Positions 32,876 to 42,746 of a stretch of 64,000 bases of DNA are shown here, one piece after another (positions within the stretch are counted from its first letter, which is position 1; each line of letters begins with the position of its first letter). Where the stretch lies: positions 172,916 to 236,915 of the forward strand of contig CAZXPY010000001.1 of NCBI GenBank assembly GCA_964643435.1, written 5' to 3'. Position numbers and translations under genes: made by a program. The DNA comes from CAZXPY01 sp964643435. GTDB taxonomy: Bacteria; Patescibacteriota; Microgenomatia; Woykebacterales; RBG-16-39-9b. The notes beneath the pieces were generated by a model, which worked only from the letters and a program-made list of their open reading frames with translations, did no database searches and was not told where the DNA came from.

Positions 32876-34579
32876 ATGGAAAAAAAGTTTACTAATAAAG
32901 AAATTTCGCAGTTACTTTCCAATATTAGCGCTGCCTATCAGGTATTGGGTATGAATCCATTTCAAATTCGGGCGTATGATTTAGCCGCTGATTCAGTTGC
33001 AAATGCCAGCAGTGAAGTTAAAGATCTTTGGGAGGAGGGTAAGTTAGATGAAATTCCTGGTATTGGTAAAGCAATCGAGAGTTATTTGAATGAGTTATTC
33101 AAAACTGGTAAGGTAAAACATTTTGAAGAAATTTCCCAGAAAGTACCTGAAGAAATGTTTGCTCTTCTCAAAGTTCCTGGGGTTGGTCCAAAAACTGCTT
33201 TTAAATTAGCGGGGTCTGGAGTTACTGATATCAGTGATTTAGAAAAGAAAATCAAATCTGGATACTTATTAAAAAAAGATTTTGGTCAAAAAACACTGGC
33301 TAATATTCTGCGGGGTGTTGAGGAATACAAAAGAAAATCAGACCGAATTTTGCTTCCCTTTGCCGAAGAAGTTGCTAAGCAAATAATTGATTATTTAAGA
33401 AAGCATAAAGAGGTGTTGAAAGCGGATCCGTTGGGAAGCCTGCGGAGAAAAGTGGCCACGGTCGGGGATATTGATATTGCGGTTGCCTCTGAAAAACCAG
33501 ATTCAGTTGTAGGTCATTTTATTAAATTCCCTCTTGTCGACCGTGTAATAGAGGTAGGTAAATCTACCGCTACAATTTCTTTAGGTAACGGTATCAGAGT
33601 GGATTTGATGGTTCAGCCACCCCAACACTACGGTTCTCTGCTGCAGCATTTTACAGGTTCAAAAAGTCATAATATTCACCTTCGCTCCTTAGCTCGCGAA
33701 AAAGGTTATTCTATTTCCGAATACGGGGTAAAAAGTCTAAAGAGTAATAAGTTAATTTCTTGCAAAACCGAAAACGATGTTTACTCCCTTTTAGGAATGC
33801 AGACACCTCCTCCAGAACTGCGAGAAGATACTGGTGAAATCGAAGCCGCTTTAAAGAACAAATTACCTAATTTAACCCAACTCTCGGATATTAAGGGCGA
33901 TTTACACACTCACTCATTATGGAGCGACGGTCATAATACAATTGCCGAAATGGCAAATGCAGCGGCCGAATTGGGAAGAGAATACATTGTCCTGACAGAT
34001 CATTCATACCCGAATTTAAGATTTGATGAACGTATAAAGCAAATTGAACAATATAATTACTCGGTACGTAACATCCGGGTAATTTATGGACTCGAAGTTA
34101 ATATAAACGCTGATGCAACAATGCAAGTTGATGACTATATATTAGCGAAGCACGAAATAATCTTTGCCTCTATTCATACCAGTTTTCGCCAAAATCGAGA
34201 AGAAATGACAAAAAGAATAATTACCTCTATAAGAAATCCTCACGTCGATGTTATTTCTCATCCAACCGGAAGATTACTACTAGAGCGGGAGGAAATCGAC
34301 GCGGATTGGGAGGAGATATTCAAAGAAGCAGCAAAACACAATAAAATTTTAGAAATAAACTCATTCCCGACTAGATTAGATTTACCCGATATTTTAGTTA
34401 GAGAAGCAAAAAGATTTAAGGTGAAATTTGTCATCGATACTGATTCTCACGAGGTTGAACATTTAAAACTCATGGAGTATGGAGTGGACGTGGCAAGACG
34501 GGGATGGCTAGAAAGTAAAGAAGTAATTAATACTCTGCCTTGGTCAGAATTCAAAAAGGTCTTTAATTTAAAGAACTAA
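32876..34579 (+). CDS. polX: Family X DNA polymerase with PHP domain
   Basis: Repair polymerase plus PHP 3'-5' exonuclease. 567 residues. N-terminal helix-hairpin-helix region with IPGIGKAIESYL and VPGVGPKTAFKL, palm domain with GSLRRKVATVGDIDIAV (catalytic Asp pair), third Asp in GIRVDLMV, then from about residue 340 the PHP domain GDLHTHSLWSDGHNTI, TDHS, SIHTSF, ISHPTG and FVIDTDSHEV with its metal ligands intact. A TATAAT (32861-32866) lies nine bases before the ATG. Confidence 0.96.
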   Translation: MEKKFTNKEISQLLSNISAAYQVLGMNPFQIRAYDLAADSVANASSEVKDLWEEGKLDEIPGIGKAIESYLNELFKTGKVKHFEEISQKVPEEMFALLKVPGVGPKTAFKLAGSGVTDISDLEKKIKSGYLLKKDFGQKTLANILRGVEEYKRKSDRILLPFAEEVAKQIIDYLRKHKEVLKADPLGSLRRKVATVGDIDIAVASEKPDSVVGHFIKFPLVDRVIEVGKSTATISLGNGIRVDLMVQPPQHYGSLLQHFTGSKSHNIHLRSLAREKGYSISEYGVKSLKSNKLISCKTENDVYSLLGMQTPPPELREDTGEIEAALKNKLPNLTQLSDIKGDLHTHSLWSDGHNTIAEMANAAAELGREYIVLTDHSYPNLRFDERIKQIEQYNYSVRNIRVIYGLEVNINADATMQVDDYILAKHEIIFASIHTSFRQNREEMTKRIITSIRNPHVDVISHPTGRLLLEREEIDADWEEIFKEAAKHNKILEINSFPTRLDLPDILVREAKRFKVKFVIDTDSHEVEHLKLMEYGVDVARRGWLESKEVINTLPWSEFKKVFNLKN

Positions 34580-34620
34580 AGATATAAAATATATATTGGC
34601 TGTAAAGGGAGGTGATTTTT

Positions 34621-35172
34621 ATGACCGCTGTTTGGATTATTTTAGGGATTTTAGTTATTGTAGTACTCTATATTTGGTTGCTTTATAACAACTTGATTAC
34701 CACCAAGATCCGGGTATCAGAGAGTTGGTCCGGAATTGATGTTCAACTAAAAAGGAGAAGCGATTTGATTCCGAATTTAGTTGAAACAGTTAAAGCCTAT
34801 GCTAAGCACGAAAGAGAGGTTTTCGAGAACGTTACTAAAGCAAGAAGTCAACTAGTTTCCGCCAGTGGAGCAGTAGAAGCGGCTAAGGCAGACAACATGT
34901 TAACCGGAGCTTTGAAAAGTTTATTTGCGGTTGCTGAAGACTACCCGGAGTTAAAAGCTAGTGATAATTTTAAGGGGCTTCAAGAGGAGCTTTCCGATAC
35001 CGAAACAAAGATTGCCGCTTCCCGACAATTTTACAATTCCAATGTCCTAGACTTTAACACTAAAATACAAGTTTTTCCTAACGTGCTCTTAGCGAATCTC
35101 CTGGGTTTCCGGGAAGCAGAGTTTTTTGAAGCGGAAGGTACCGAGCGAGAAAAGGTTGAGGTAAAATTCTAA
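34621..35172 (+). CDS. lemA: LemA family protein
   Basis: 183 residues: N-terminal membrane helix ([20 protein letters not shown]) then the helical LemA domain with [40 protein letters not shown] and [12 protein letters not shown]. Function in bacteria is unresolved; it is often paired with HtpX-like proteases, as here. ATG 34621 is chosen because a GGGAGGTGAT site ends five bases before it; an in-frame GTG at 34612 lies within that site. Confidence 0.94.
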   Translation: MTAVWIILGILVIVVLYIWLLYNNLITTKIRVSESWSGIDVQLKRRSDLIPNLVETVKAYAKHEREVFENVTKARSQLVSASGAVEAAKADNMLTGALKSLFAVAEDYPELKASDNFKGLQEELSDTETKIAASRQFYNSNVLDFNTKIQVFPNVLLANLLGFREAEFFEAEGTEREKVEVKF

Positions 35173-35176
35173 ACTA

Positions 35177-36079
35177 ATGGCAACGACAATTTATAATCAG
35201 ATAGATTCTAATAAAAAAAGAACATTTTTAGTGATGATTTTATTTTCGGTGTTTTTTATCTCGGTGTTTTATATTTTCGCCAAGGCGTTGGGAGAGGGTC
35301 TTACCTTTTTGGGGTTCGGTCTAATTTTTGTGGGTGTAATGAATTTCTTAAGTTATTATAACAGCGATAAAATAGTTCTTGCGGTGAGTGGCGCTAAACA
35401 GATTACTAAAGGAGAGAACCCGCCTCTTTTTAGAATAGTTGAGAATCTTTCGATCGCGGCTGGTATAAAAGTGCCCAAAATCTATTTAATTGCGGATACA
35501 GCGCCAAATGCTTTTGCTACCGGAAGGGACCCAAAACACGCCTCAATTGCTCTTACAAGGGGATTGCTTGAAAAATTGGAAAAATTAGAGCTGGAAGGGG
35601 TTATTGCTCACGAGCTCTCTCATATTCGTAATTTTGATACAAGACTGATGGCCGTAGTTTCCATTTTAGTTGGCATTGTGGCGCTGATTTCAGATTGGTT
35701 TTTAAGAATAACTTGGTGGGGTGGGGGTCGGGGAAACAGAGAGAATAATCAAGGAACCGCGCTATTTTTCTTTATTGCTTTAATCGCCGCGATTTTAGCA
35801 CCAATTATTGGATTATTAATTCAATTGGCTATTTCTCGTCGTCGCGAATTCTTGGCCGATGCCTCGGGAGTATTACTAACCCGTTACCCAGATGGTTTAG
35901 CCAACGCCCTTTTGAAAATAGCAAAAGATAAAGAACCGCTTGAAGTTGCCAATCGCGCCACCGCCCATCTTTATATTGCCAATCCACTAAAGGACCAATC
36001 GGCTCTTAGTTGGTTTGCAAAAGCTTTTAGTACTCACCCAAGCGTTGAAGAAAGAGTAGTGGCTTTGAGAGCGATGTGA
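35177..36079 (+). CDS. htpX: HtpX-family membrane metalloprotease
   Basis: Zinc endopeptidase for membrane protein quality control. 300 residues; two N-terminal membrane helices (residues about 16-60), the zinc site HELSH at residues 145-149, third ligand region RREFLADASGV with Glu, two further hydrophobic segments between them (with a Gly/Asn-rich loop GGGRGNRENNQG), and the C-terminal FSTHPSVEERV. Four bases after lemA, so a lemA-htpX operon. Confidence 0.95.
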   Translation: MATTIYNQIDSNKKRTFLVMILFSVFFISVFYIFAKALGEGLTFLGFGLIFVGVMNFLSYYNSDKIVLAVSGAKQITKGENPPLFRIVENLSIAAGIKVPKIYLIADTAPNAFATGRDPKHASIALTRGLLEKLEKLELEGVIAHELSHIRNFDTRLMAVVSILVGIVALISDWFLRITWWGGGRGNRENNQGTALFFFIALIAAILAPIIGLLIQLAISRRREFLADASGVLLTRYPDGLANALLKIAKDKEPLEVANRATAHLYIANPLKDQSALSWFAKAFSTHPSVEERVVALRAM

Positions 36080-36106
36080 ACGAAAGGAAAAATAAAAAAC
36101 ATAAAA

Positions 36107-36415
36107 ATGAAAAATAAGCAAAGACTATCGAAGGATACAGCCTCTTACGTGGCAAGATTAGCTAACCTTTCCTTAACAGGAGCGGAAATAGAGAAATTCA
36201 CAAAACAGTTAGCGGAAATTATCGATTTCAATATCAAATTACTCGAAAAAGTCGATGTTGAGAACGTTAAACCAACTGCTCATATTGGCAAACTCGCAAA
36301 TATTACTAGAGAAGATGAAACTAAACCCTCTTTAACTTCGGAAAAAGCCCTGAATAACGCTAAGGAAATTCACAATTATTTTTTCAAGGTTAAGGCGATC
36401 TTAAAAGAAATATAA
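36107..36415 (+). CDS. gatC: Asp-tRNA(Asn)/Glu-tRNA(Gln) amidotransferase subunit C
   Basis: Small subunit of the GatCAB transamidosome, which corrects misacylated Glu-tRNA-Gln and Asp-tRNA-Asn. 102 residues; family sequences YVARLANLSLTGAEIEKF, LAEIIDFNIKLLEKVDVENV and TREDETKPSL, with a slightly extended C-terminal helix. Followed by gatA after three bases. Confidence 0.94.
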   Translation: MKNKQRLSKDTASYVARLANLSLTGAEIEKFTKQLAEIIDFNIKLLEKVDVENVKPTAHIGKLANITREDETKPSLTSEKALNNAKEIHNYFFKVKAILKEI

Positions 36416-36418
36416 AAT

Positions 36419-37834
36419 ATGGAACTTTATAGTTTAAGTTTAAAAAAGGTTTGGGAACTCTTAGAATCTAAAAAAATCTCCTCTGTAGAATTAACCTCTT
36501 CAATATTAAAAAGAATAAATCAGGTCGATCCTAAAATTGAATCGTATTTGACTATTACGCCCGAAATTGCTCAAGAACAAGCCAGAAAAGCCGACCAACT
36601 TCTAAAATTAGAGAAACAGTGTTGGCTGACGGGTGTACCCGCCGCGATAAAAGATATCATTATAACCGAGCGTATTAAGACTACCGCCGGAAGCAAAATT
36701 TTGGCTGATTTCCTACCACCGTACAATGCCACCGTTATCGAAAGGCTACTTTCGGTAGCAGCGGTTTTTTTGGGTAAAACGAATCTAGATGAATTTGCTT
36801 GTGGTGCATCAACGGAAAATTCGGGCTTTAAAATCACTAAAAACCCGTGGAGCGTATCAAAAGTACCCGGAGGAAGTAGCGGTGGTTCTGCGGCCGCTAC
36901 CGCGGCCGATTTGTGTATTTATTCTTTAGGGTCCGATACTGGAGGAAGTGTGAGACAGCCAGCCAGTTTTTGCGGCGTAGTTGGTCTTAAACCAACTTAT
37001 GGCAGAGTAAGTCGGTATGGATTAATCGCTATGGCTTCATCGCTAGATCAAATCGGCCCGATAACTAAAACCGTCGAAGATGCGGCTCTGGTTTTGAATA
37101 TAATCGCTGGTTACGATCCCTTTGATTCAACTTCGGTCAAGTTAAAACTTCCTGATTTCACCAAGGCCCTTACTGGGAAAATTAAGGGCTTAAAAATTGG
37201 AATTCCTAAGGAATACTTTGATGAGGGTTTAGAAAAAGGAGTTAGAAACACGGTTTTAGCAGCAGTTAAAAAATTAGAAGCGTTAGGAGCGAATCTGGTA
37301 GAGCTTAGTTTACCTCATACTAAAGAGGCAATTAGTGTTTATTATTTGATTATGCCCTCGGAAGTTAGTACAAACCTGGCCAGGTTTGATGGAATTAGGT
37401 TTGGTAAAGAGAGAGAAAAATTTGGTGATGAAGTGAAAAGAAGAATTATGCTTGGAACCTACGCCCTCTCGTCTGGATATTACGACGCCTATTATCTTAG
37501 GGCGGCTAAAGTGAGAACTCTAATAAAAAAAGAATTTGATGAGGCTTTTGCTAAAGTAGATTGTTTGGTTGGTCCGGTGTCGCCAACCACGGCTTTTTCC
37601 ATTGGCGAGAAGATAGACGATCCCTTGCAAATGTACTTAGGTGATATTTTAACTGTTCCGGTTAGTTTAGCGGGGTTACCGGCGATTAGCGTTCCTTGCG
37701 GTTTTTCCAATAACTTACCAGTTGGTTTACAAATTATCGGTAAACAATTTGCTGAAGAAACAATTTTAAACTTAGCTCACGTCTACGAGAGAGCTAATAA
37801 TTGGTATAAGATGAAACCAAAGTTTGCTAATTAA
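36419..37834 (+). CDS. gatA: Asp-tRNA(Asn)/Glu-tRNA(Gln) amidotransferase subunit A
   Basis: Glutaminase subunit releasing ammonia for GatB. 471 residues, amidase-signature fold. Catalytic Lys in VPAAIKDII, the cis-Ser and nucleophile Ser in [16 protein letters not shown] and [16 protein letters not shown], with [20 protein letters not shown]. Normal length. An unrelated 133-residue gene separates it from gatB. Confidence 0.97.
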   Translation: MELYSLSLKKVWELLESKKISSVELTSSILKRINQVDPKIESYLTITPEIAQEQARKADQLLKLEKQCWLTGVPAAIKDIIITERIKTTAGSKILADFLPPYNATVIERLLSVAAVFLGKTNLDEFACGASTENSGFKITKNPWSVSKVPGGSSGGSAAATAADLCIYSLGSDTGGSVRQPASFCGVVGLKPTYGRVSRYGLIAMASSLDQIGPITKTVEDAALVLNIIAGYDPFDSTSVKLKLPDFTKALTGKIKGLKIGIPKEYFDEGLEKGVRNTVLAAVKKLEALGANLVELSLPHTKEAISVYYLIMPSEVSTNLARFDGIRFGKEREKFGDEVKRRIMLGTYALSSGYYDAYYLRAAKVRTLIKKEFDEAFAKVDCLVGPVSPTTAFSIGEKIDDPLQMYLGDILTVPVSLAGLPAISVPCGFSNNLPVGLQIIGKQFAEETILNLAHVYERANNWYKMKPKFAN

Positions 37835-37863
37835 AACTCTTCTAAAGTTGGCCTACTTAATAT

Positions 37864-38265
37864 ATGGGTTTTTTTGATAAGTTATTCAAAGTAAAAGACG
37901 ACCCTACTCTTGAAGGAATAATCACCTTACAAGATCGAGAGGAAATAAGGGAAAAATGGAGAGAGGTGGACCAGCACTTGGAATTCGGGAAACCCTCAAA
38001 CCTAAATTCAGCGGTAATTACGGCTGATAAATTATTAGATTTTACCTTACGGAAAATTTATCCAAACGCCGTTGATTTTAAGCAAAGATTGATATTGTCA
38101 AAAATTAAATTTAGCACTGAAAAATCAGTCTATGAAGATCTCTGGTACGCTCATAAGATTAGAAATGAACTTGTTCATAAGCTTGATTTTTTTCTTCCAA
38201 ACTTTGAAGCTAAAAATATCATCGAGAATTATCGAAAGGGATTGCAAATTTTAGGAGCTTTATGA
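37864..38265 (+). CDS. Unknown helical protein with HEPN-like RX4H motif
   Basis: 133 residues, predicted mainly helical, no membrane segment. The C-terminal half has SAVITADKLLDFTLRK, then WYAHKIRNELVHKLDF, where Arg100 and His105 form an RX4H motif preceded by conserved-looking aromatic residues. That arrangement is found in HEPN domains, some of which are RNases while others bind nucleotides or have structural roles. It sits inside the gatC-gatA-gatB-polA operon with a four-base overlap (ATGA) to gatB, so its expression is tied to the tRNA amidotransferase. The HEPN assignment is inference from motif and helicity only. Confidence 0.6.
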   Translation: MGFFDKLFKVKDDPTLEGIITLQDREEIREKWREVDQHLEFGKPSNLNSAVITADKLLDFTLRKIYPNAVDFKQRLILSKIKFSTEKSVYEDLWYAHKIRNELVHKLDFFLPNFEAKNIIENYRKGLQILGAL

Positions 38266-39722
38266 AATACGACACGGTAATTGGTTTAGAGGTCCACCTT
38301 CAGCTTAAAACAGCCTCGAAAATGTTTTGCTCGGATAGTACTGAATATGGTGGGGAGCCAAATACTAAGGTTTGTCCAACCTGTTTAGGTTTACCTGGTT
38401 CTTTGCCGGTTATTAATAAAAAAGCCCTAGAATTAGCCCTGAAAGTAGGGTTGGCTTTAAATTGCAAAATACTTTCGGAAACAAAATTTGACCGCAAAAG
38501 CTATTTTTACCCTGATCTTCCAAAAGGCTACCAGATATCGCAATACGACTTACCGTTAGCCGTTAATGGCTATCTAATTGTTAACAACAAAAAAATAAGA
38601 ATTCAGAGAGCCCATCTAGAGGAAGATACGGGTAAATTAGTCCATACGCAAATTGGAGGCGAAAGAGTAAGTTTGATTGATTTTAACCGCAGCGGCGTCC
38701 CTTTAATGGAAGTTGTTTCCGAGCCAGAAATTAACTCTCCGGTCCAGGCTAAAGATTATGCCCAGAAGCTTCATCAAATAATGCGCTATACGAGCGTAAG
38801 TGATGCCGATATGGAGAAAGCGGGAATGAGATTTGATGCAAACATTAGTATTAAAGGAGCCCAAGCAAAAAAATTAGGGGTAAAGGTTGAAGTAAAAAAT
38901 ATCAATTCGTTCAAATTTTTGGAAAAGGCACTGGAATACGAGGTAAATCGCCAGGTAAGAATTTTAGAAGAAGGCGGCAAAATAGTTCAAGAAACAAGAG
39001 GGTGGGTGGAAACAAAAGGGATTACGGTTTCCCAAAGAACAAAAGAAATTGCTCCTGACTATCGCTATTTCCCAGAACCGGATTTGCCACCACTTACCCC
39101 CGAAATAAATTTAATAAAAAGATTAGAGGAGGAATTACCGGAATTACCTGATGAAAAAGTTAGCCGTTTTATTAGAGAATATGGTTTGGACGAAAAAATT
39201 GCCGTCTCATTATGCTTTGATAAAGACGTTGCCTTTTGGTTTGAAGACGCCGTAAGTTCCTATTCGGCAGCTGAAGGTAAAACTCCCCAAATACCTCATA
39301 TTAAATACGCAAAGACGGTCGCGAATTGGATTATCGGTGAGTTATTTAGATTTTTAAAAGAGGAAAATAAGACAACTCGAGATCTCCCGATAACCGGTTC
39401 TTCTTTAGCCGAACTTTTATATTTAATCGACAAAGGCGAAATTAACCAAAATAGTGCTAAAGAAATCTTTAATCAGATGCTGAAAGAAGGTAAACAAGCA
39501 AGGGAGTTGGTGAAGGAATATGGTTTAGAACAAATTAGTAATACTGAAAAATTAGAGAAGACGGTTGAAAAAATCTTACAAAAAGAAACAACGGCGGTAA
39601 GTGATTTTAAGAAGGGAAAGGGGGCTGCTTTCGGTTTTTTGATTGGTAAAATAATGAAAGAAACTAGTGGACGAGCAAATCCTAAATTAATTAAGGAAAT
39701 TTTAGAGGTTAAGCTTAGGTGA
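38262..39722 (+). CDS. gatB: Asp-tRNA(Asn)/Glu-tRNA(Gln) amidotransferase subunit B
   Basis: Kinase/amidotransferase subunit of GatCAB. 486 residues. VIGLEVHLQLKTASKMFC at the start, zinc-site cysteines in MFCSDS and KVCPTCLGLPGSLPVINK, DRKSYFYPDLPKGYQISQYD, LEEDTGKLVH, FNRSGVPLMEVVSEPE, and the tail-like YqeY domain at the C terminus. Coupled to both neighbours by four-base overlaps. Confidence 0.97.
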   Translation: MKYDTVIGLEVHLQLKTASKMFCSDSTEYGGEPNTKVCPTCLGLPGSLPVINKKALELALKVGLALNCKILSETKFDRKSYFYPDLPKGYQISQYDLPLAVNGYLIVNNKKIRIQRAHLEEDTGKLVHTQIGGERVSLIDFNRSGVPLMEVVSEPEINSPVQAKDYAQKLHQIMRYTSVSDADMEKAGMRFDANISIKGAQAKKLGVKVEVKNINSFKFLEKALEYEVNRQVRILEEGGKIVQETRGWVETKGITVSQRTKEIAPDYRYFPEPDLPPLTPEINLIKRLEEELPELPDEKVSRFIREYGLDEKIAVSLCFDKDVAFWFEDAVSSYSAAEGKTPQIPHIKYAKTVANWIIGELFRFLKEENKTTRDLPITGSSLAELLYLIDKGEINQNSAKEIFNQMLKEGKQARELVKEYGLEQISNTEKLEKTVEKILQKETTAVSDFKKGKGAAFGFLIGKIMKETSGRANPKLIKEILEVKLR

Positions 39723-41506
39723 CCGAAGATAACTTTGAATTTATTACAGACCAAAATAGATTGGAAGAAATAATTCCTGAGTTCGAGAAGTTTTCCGTGC
39801 TGTCTTTAGATACCGAAACCAGTGAATATAATCCTTTCAAAGCAAAACTCCTTTTAGTACAATTAGCCACTCCCAAGAATACCTTTGTTTTAGACGCTTT
39901 GAAGTTAAACATCTCACCTCTTAAATATATTTTAGAGGCAAAAAAACCTTTAAAAATAATTCAGAACGCTAAGTTTGATTACGAGGTTTTGAGAGTTAAG
40001 ACGGGGATAAAGATCGGTTCGATTTTTGACACAATGCTCTCTGAGCGAATTTTAACTTGCGGTTTATCTCGCGATGTTTCCCTTAAGAATTTAGCGGAAA
40101 AATATCTTGGGGTTACCTTGGATAAAAAAATTAGGGAAAGTTTCTATGAGCCTAGGAATCCAGCCGCGAGAGGAAAATTTTCAAAAGAACAACTGGAATA
40201 CGCGGCTAAAGACGCCTCTATTCTTATTGAAATATTTAAAAAGCAACTTAAGAGTTTAGAAGAAGAGGCTCTGATCGAGACCGCAAAATTAGAATTTAAT
40301 CTGGTGCCAGTCGTTGCCGAAATGGAGTTACGTGGCTCTTTGATCGATAAAGAAAAATGGCGTGAACATATGAAGGAACTGGAGCTAAAAAGAAATCTTA
40401 TAAACGCAGAAATACAAAAAGAACTAAGACACTTAAATCCTTATAGCCAGGTTGATTTATTTGGAAATGAGGAAGATTCGATAAATTTAGATAGCCCTCT
40501 ACAACTCTTAGCGGTTTTTAAAAAACTAGGGCTAAATTTACCTAATACTAGTGAAGCAACACTGCGTTTAAGTGACCACCAATTGGCTAAAAAACTTTTA
40601 GAATACCGAGCCTACGAAAAAATGATCACTTCATTTGGAGAATCTATTCTTGAAAAGATCAACCCGGATACGGGTAGGCTACACCCCGATTTTATGCAGC
40701 TAGGCGCGGATACGGGTAGGTTTACCTGCAATAACCCAAATTTACAACAGATTCCAGCCGATTCCGGTTTTAGAAGTTGTTTTATAGCTACGCCGGGTTA
40801 CAAATTAATAACCGCGGATTATTCACAAATAGAACTGCGGATAATGGCTGAGGTGAGTGAGGATCCGGCTTTTTTAAGGGCATTTAGGGAAGATCGAGAT
40901 TTACATTCCCTGACGGCTAGTCAAATGTTTAAAGTCGGTATTGCCGAAGTTGATAAAAATCGGCGTTTTCAAGCAAAATCAATAAATTTCGGATTAATGT
41001 ATGGTCGGGGGCCGGTATCCTTAGCTAATCAAATTGGTTTAGATATCGAAGAATCTAGAAGACTTCTTGATATTTATTTTTCAACCTATAAAAAAGTAAA
41101 AATATGGCTTGATCAAATTGCCAGAGAAGCGATAAGAAACGGTCATGTTCGTACTTTGGGTGGTCGAAAGAGGGTTTTTTCCTTACCAAGCAAAAACGAT
41201 CCGGATTATCAAAAACTGATATCTTCGATTCAACGTCAAGGTAAGAATACGCCAATTCAAGGCACCAGTGCTGATATAACAAAGTATGCCCTTATTTTTA
41301 TTAAAGAAGAATTTGATAAAAGAGAGCTAGACGCTTATTTAATTCATACAGTTCACGACGAGATTGTGGCTGAAGCCAGGGAAGATCAAGCCCAAGAAGC
41401 CGCAAAAGTTGTCGAAGAACAAATGATTAGAGCTGGAGAGAAGTTACTTAAAAAAGTACCCGTCAAAGTAGATGTCCGCATAAGCGATTGCTGGGAGAAA
41501 CCTTGA
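39719..41506 (+). CDS. polA: DNA polymerase I without the 5' nuclease domain
   Basis: 595 residues from GTG 39719 (GTGA overlap with gatB). The N-terminal 3'-5' exonuclease is intact in DEDDy residues: LSLDTETSEYN, IIQNAKFDYEVL, and YAAKDASILIEIF. The polymerase domain has motif A TADYSQIELRIMAEVSED, motif B RRFQAKSINFGLMYGRG and motif C HTVHDEIVAEA. The roughly 300-residue FEN-type nuclease at the N terminus of usual PolA is missing, so primer removal must depend on another protein. No truncation signs; the start is tightly coupled to gatB. Confidence 0.95.
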   Translation: MTEDNFEFITDQNRLEEIIPEFEKFSVLSLDTETSEYNPFKAKLLLVQLATPKNTFVLDALKLNISPLKYILEAKKPLKIIQNAKFDYEVLRVKTGIKIGSIFDTMLSERILTCGLSRDVSLKNLAEKYLGVTLDKKIRESFYEPRNPAARGKFSKEQLEYAAKDASILIEIFKKQLKSLEEEALIETAKLEFNLVPVVAEMELRGSLIDKEKWREHMKELELKRNLINAEIQKELRHLNPYSQVDLFGNEEDSINLDSPLQLLAVFKKLGLNLPNTSEATLRLSDHQLAKKLLEYRAYEKMITSFGESILEKINPDTGRLHPDFMQLGADTGRFTCNNPNLQQIPADSGFRSCFIATPGYKLITADYSQIELRIMAEVSEDPAFLRAFREDRDLHSLTASQMFKVGIAEVDKNRRFQAKSINFGLMYGRGPVSLANQIGLDIEESRRLLDIYFSTYKKVKIWLDQIAREAIRNGHVRTLGGRKRVFSLPSKNDPDYQKLISSIQRQGKNTPIQGTSADITKYALIFIKEEFDKRELDAYLIHTVHDEIVAEAREDQAQEAAKVVEEQMIRAGEKLLKKVPVKVDVRISDCWEKP

Positions 41507-41516
41507 AAGAAGATGT

Positions 41517-41545
41517 TTGACAGGCAATTAACTAACCTATAAAAT
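41517..41545 (+). promoter_or_regulatory. Consensus promoter, leaderless, for the CAP-domain gene
   Basis: TTGACA (41517-41522), 17-base spacer, TAAAAT (41540-41545), then seven bases to the ATG at 41553. Confidence 0.8.
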
Positions 41546-41552
41546 TAATTTA

Positions 41553-42446
41553 ATGAACCTCCTGCTCGCAAAATTTCTAATCCCGCACCGTGAAAATAAT
41601 CACCAACCTCATTTAATCAGACATAATTTCCTTTCTTTATTTTGCTTTACGCTAATTTTAATTCAATTTTTAGGGAACTTTTTTTTCTATGGACAAGCGA
41701 AAGTTTTAGGATACGCTACTAATATTGTTCAGAACGAACTTATAACTTTAACCAATCAGGAAAGAATAAAAAACGGGCTAAAACCTCTTAGGGAAAATCC
41801 TAATTTGAGTCAAGCAGCCGCCCTTAAAGGAAAGGATATGTTCGAAAATAATTATTGGGCCCACATTTCACCGGCCGGTACGACTCCCTGGAATTTTTTT
41901 TTGAAAGTTGATTATAATTACGAATACGCCGGCGAGAACCTAGCTAAAGATTTTGCAACTAGCGCCGGGGTAGTTAATGGTTGGGTGGCTTCGGCTTCTC
42001 ACCGGGATAATATTTTAAATCCTAATTATCAAGAAATCGGAATGGCTGTCCAAAACGGTGTTTTACTAGGCAAGGAAACTACTTTAGTAGTAGAGTTTTT
42101 TGGCAGTCCCTTAGTTAAAAGTGCGGAAAGTACTTTTTTCGGGACACCTAAAACCATTTCTGGTGAAGTAGCCAGTGCTTTGAAACCAACGGTCTTACCT
42201 TCGGCGAATCCGACTCTTAAACTAAATGGGGAAACGCAAACGCTTCTAACAAAAATTAACAGCCTTAGTACCTCAAAAATGCTGACTTTAGTTTTAATTT
42301 TAATCTTAAGCTTAGTCTTTATGATTGATACGCTAATACTTTGGAAAAAGCGGATAAGAAGAAACAATAGCCACTCTTTTCTACACGCACTAGTTTTATT
42401 TATCCTTGTCGTTCTAATTTTAAGTAGTGGAGGAACCGTACTTTAG
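41553..42446 (+). CDS. CAP/SCP-domain surface protein
   Basis: 297 residues. A cytoplasmic N terminus of about 27 residues, a membrane helix (FTLILIQFLGNFFFYG), then a CAP domain from about residue 60 to 180: LITLTNQERIKNGLKPL, MFENNYWAHISPAG, YAGENLAKDF, SASHRDNILNPNYQEIGMAV. Near the C terminus are two more membrane helices separated by KKRIRRNN. CAP proteins are secreted or surface proteins of varied roles in bacteria. ATG fixed by the promoter seven bases after the -10. Confidence 0.9.
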   Translation: MNLLLAKFLIPHRENNHQPHLIRHNFLSLFCFTLILIQFLGNFFFYGQAKVLGYATNIVQNELITLTNQERIKNGLKPLRENPNLSQAAALKGKDMFENNYWAHISPAGTTPWNFFLKVDYNYEYAGENLAKDFATSAGVVNGWVASASHRDNILNPNYQEIGMAVQNGVLLGKETTLVVEFFGSPLVKSAESTFFGTPKTISGEVASALKPTVLPSANPTLKLNGETQTLLTKINSLSTSKMLTLVLILILSLVFMIDTLILWKKRIRRNNSHSFLHALVLFILVVLILSSGGTVL

Positions 42447-42447
42447 C

Positions 42448-42696
42448 ATGAATTTCGCAAGACACATTAGTCAATATTTTCTAATGATCTTAATTTTTCT
42501 GCTAACGATATTGGTGATCACTTTTGTGTCTAGTATATTTTGGCGGTTTGTTTTGGTTTTCTCATTAGCGTCTCTTTATTTGGGTTATGGCGTTTATCAT
42601 CATCATGAAGAAAAAAACTTAAAGCTATCAGTTTTTTTGGAATATTTATTTATTGCGACTATTATTTTCTTAGTTTTATTCTCCCTTTTTCAATAG
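42448..42696 (+). CDS. Small membrane protein
   Basis: 82 residues, three hydrophobic helices with a HHHHEEKN-type loop between the second and third (YHHHEEKNLK). No family recognised. ATG 42448 lies one base past the CAP gene stop, so the two are probably made together. Confidence 0.6.
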   Translation: MNFARHISQYFLMILIFLLTILVITFVSSIFWRFVLVFSLASLYLGYGVYHHHEEKNLKLSVFLEYLFIATIIFLVLFSLFQ

Positions 42697-42711
42697 ATTT
42701 GAACAGTTAAC

Positions 42712-42740
42712 TTGAAAGAGTTTTTTTATTCTGTTAAAAT
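42712..42740 (+). promoter_or_regulatory. rplS promoter, leaderless
   Basis: TTGAAA (42712-42717), 17-base spacer, TAAAAT (42735-42740), then six bases to GTG 42747. Confidence 0.8.
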
Positions 42741-42746
42741 TGCGAA

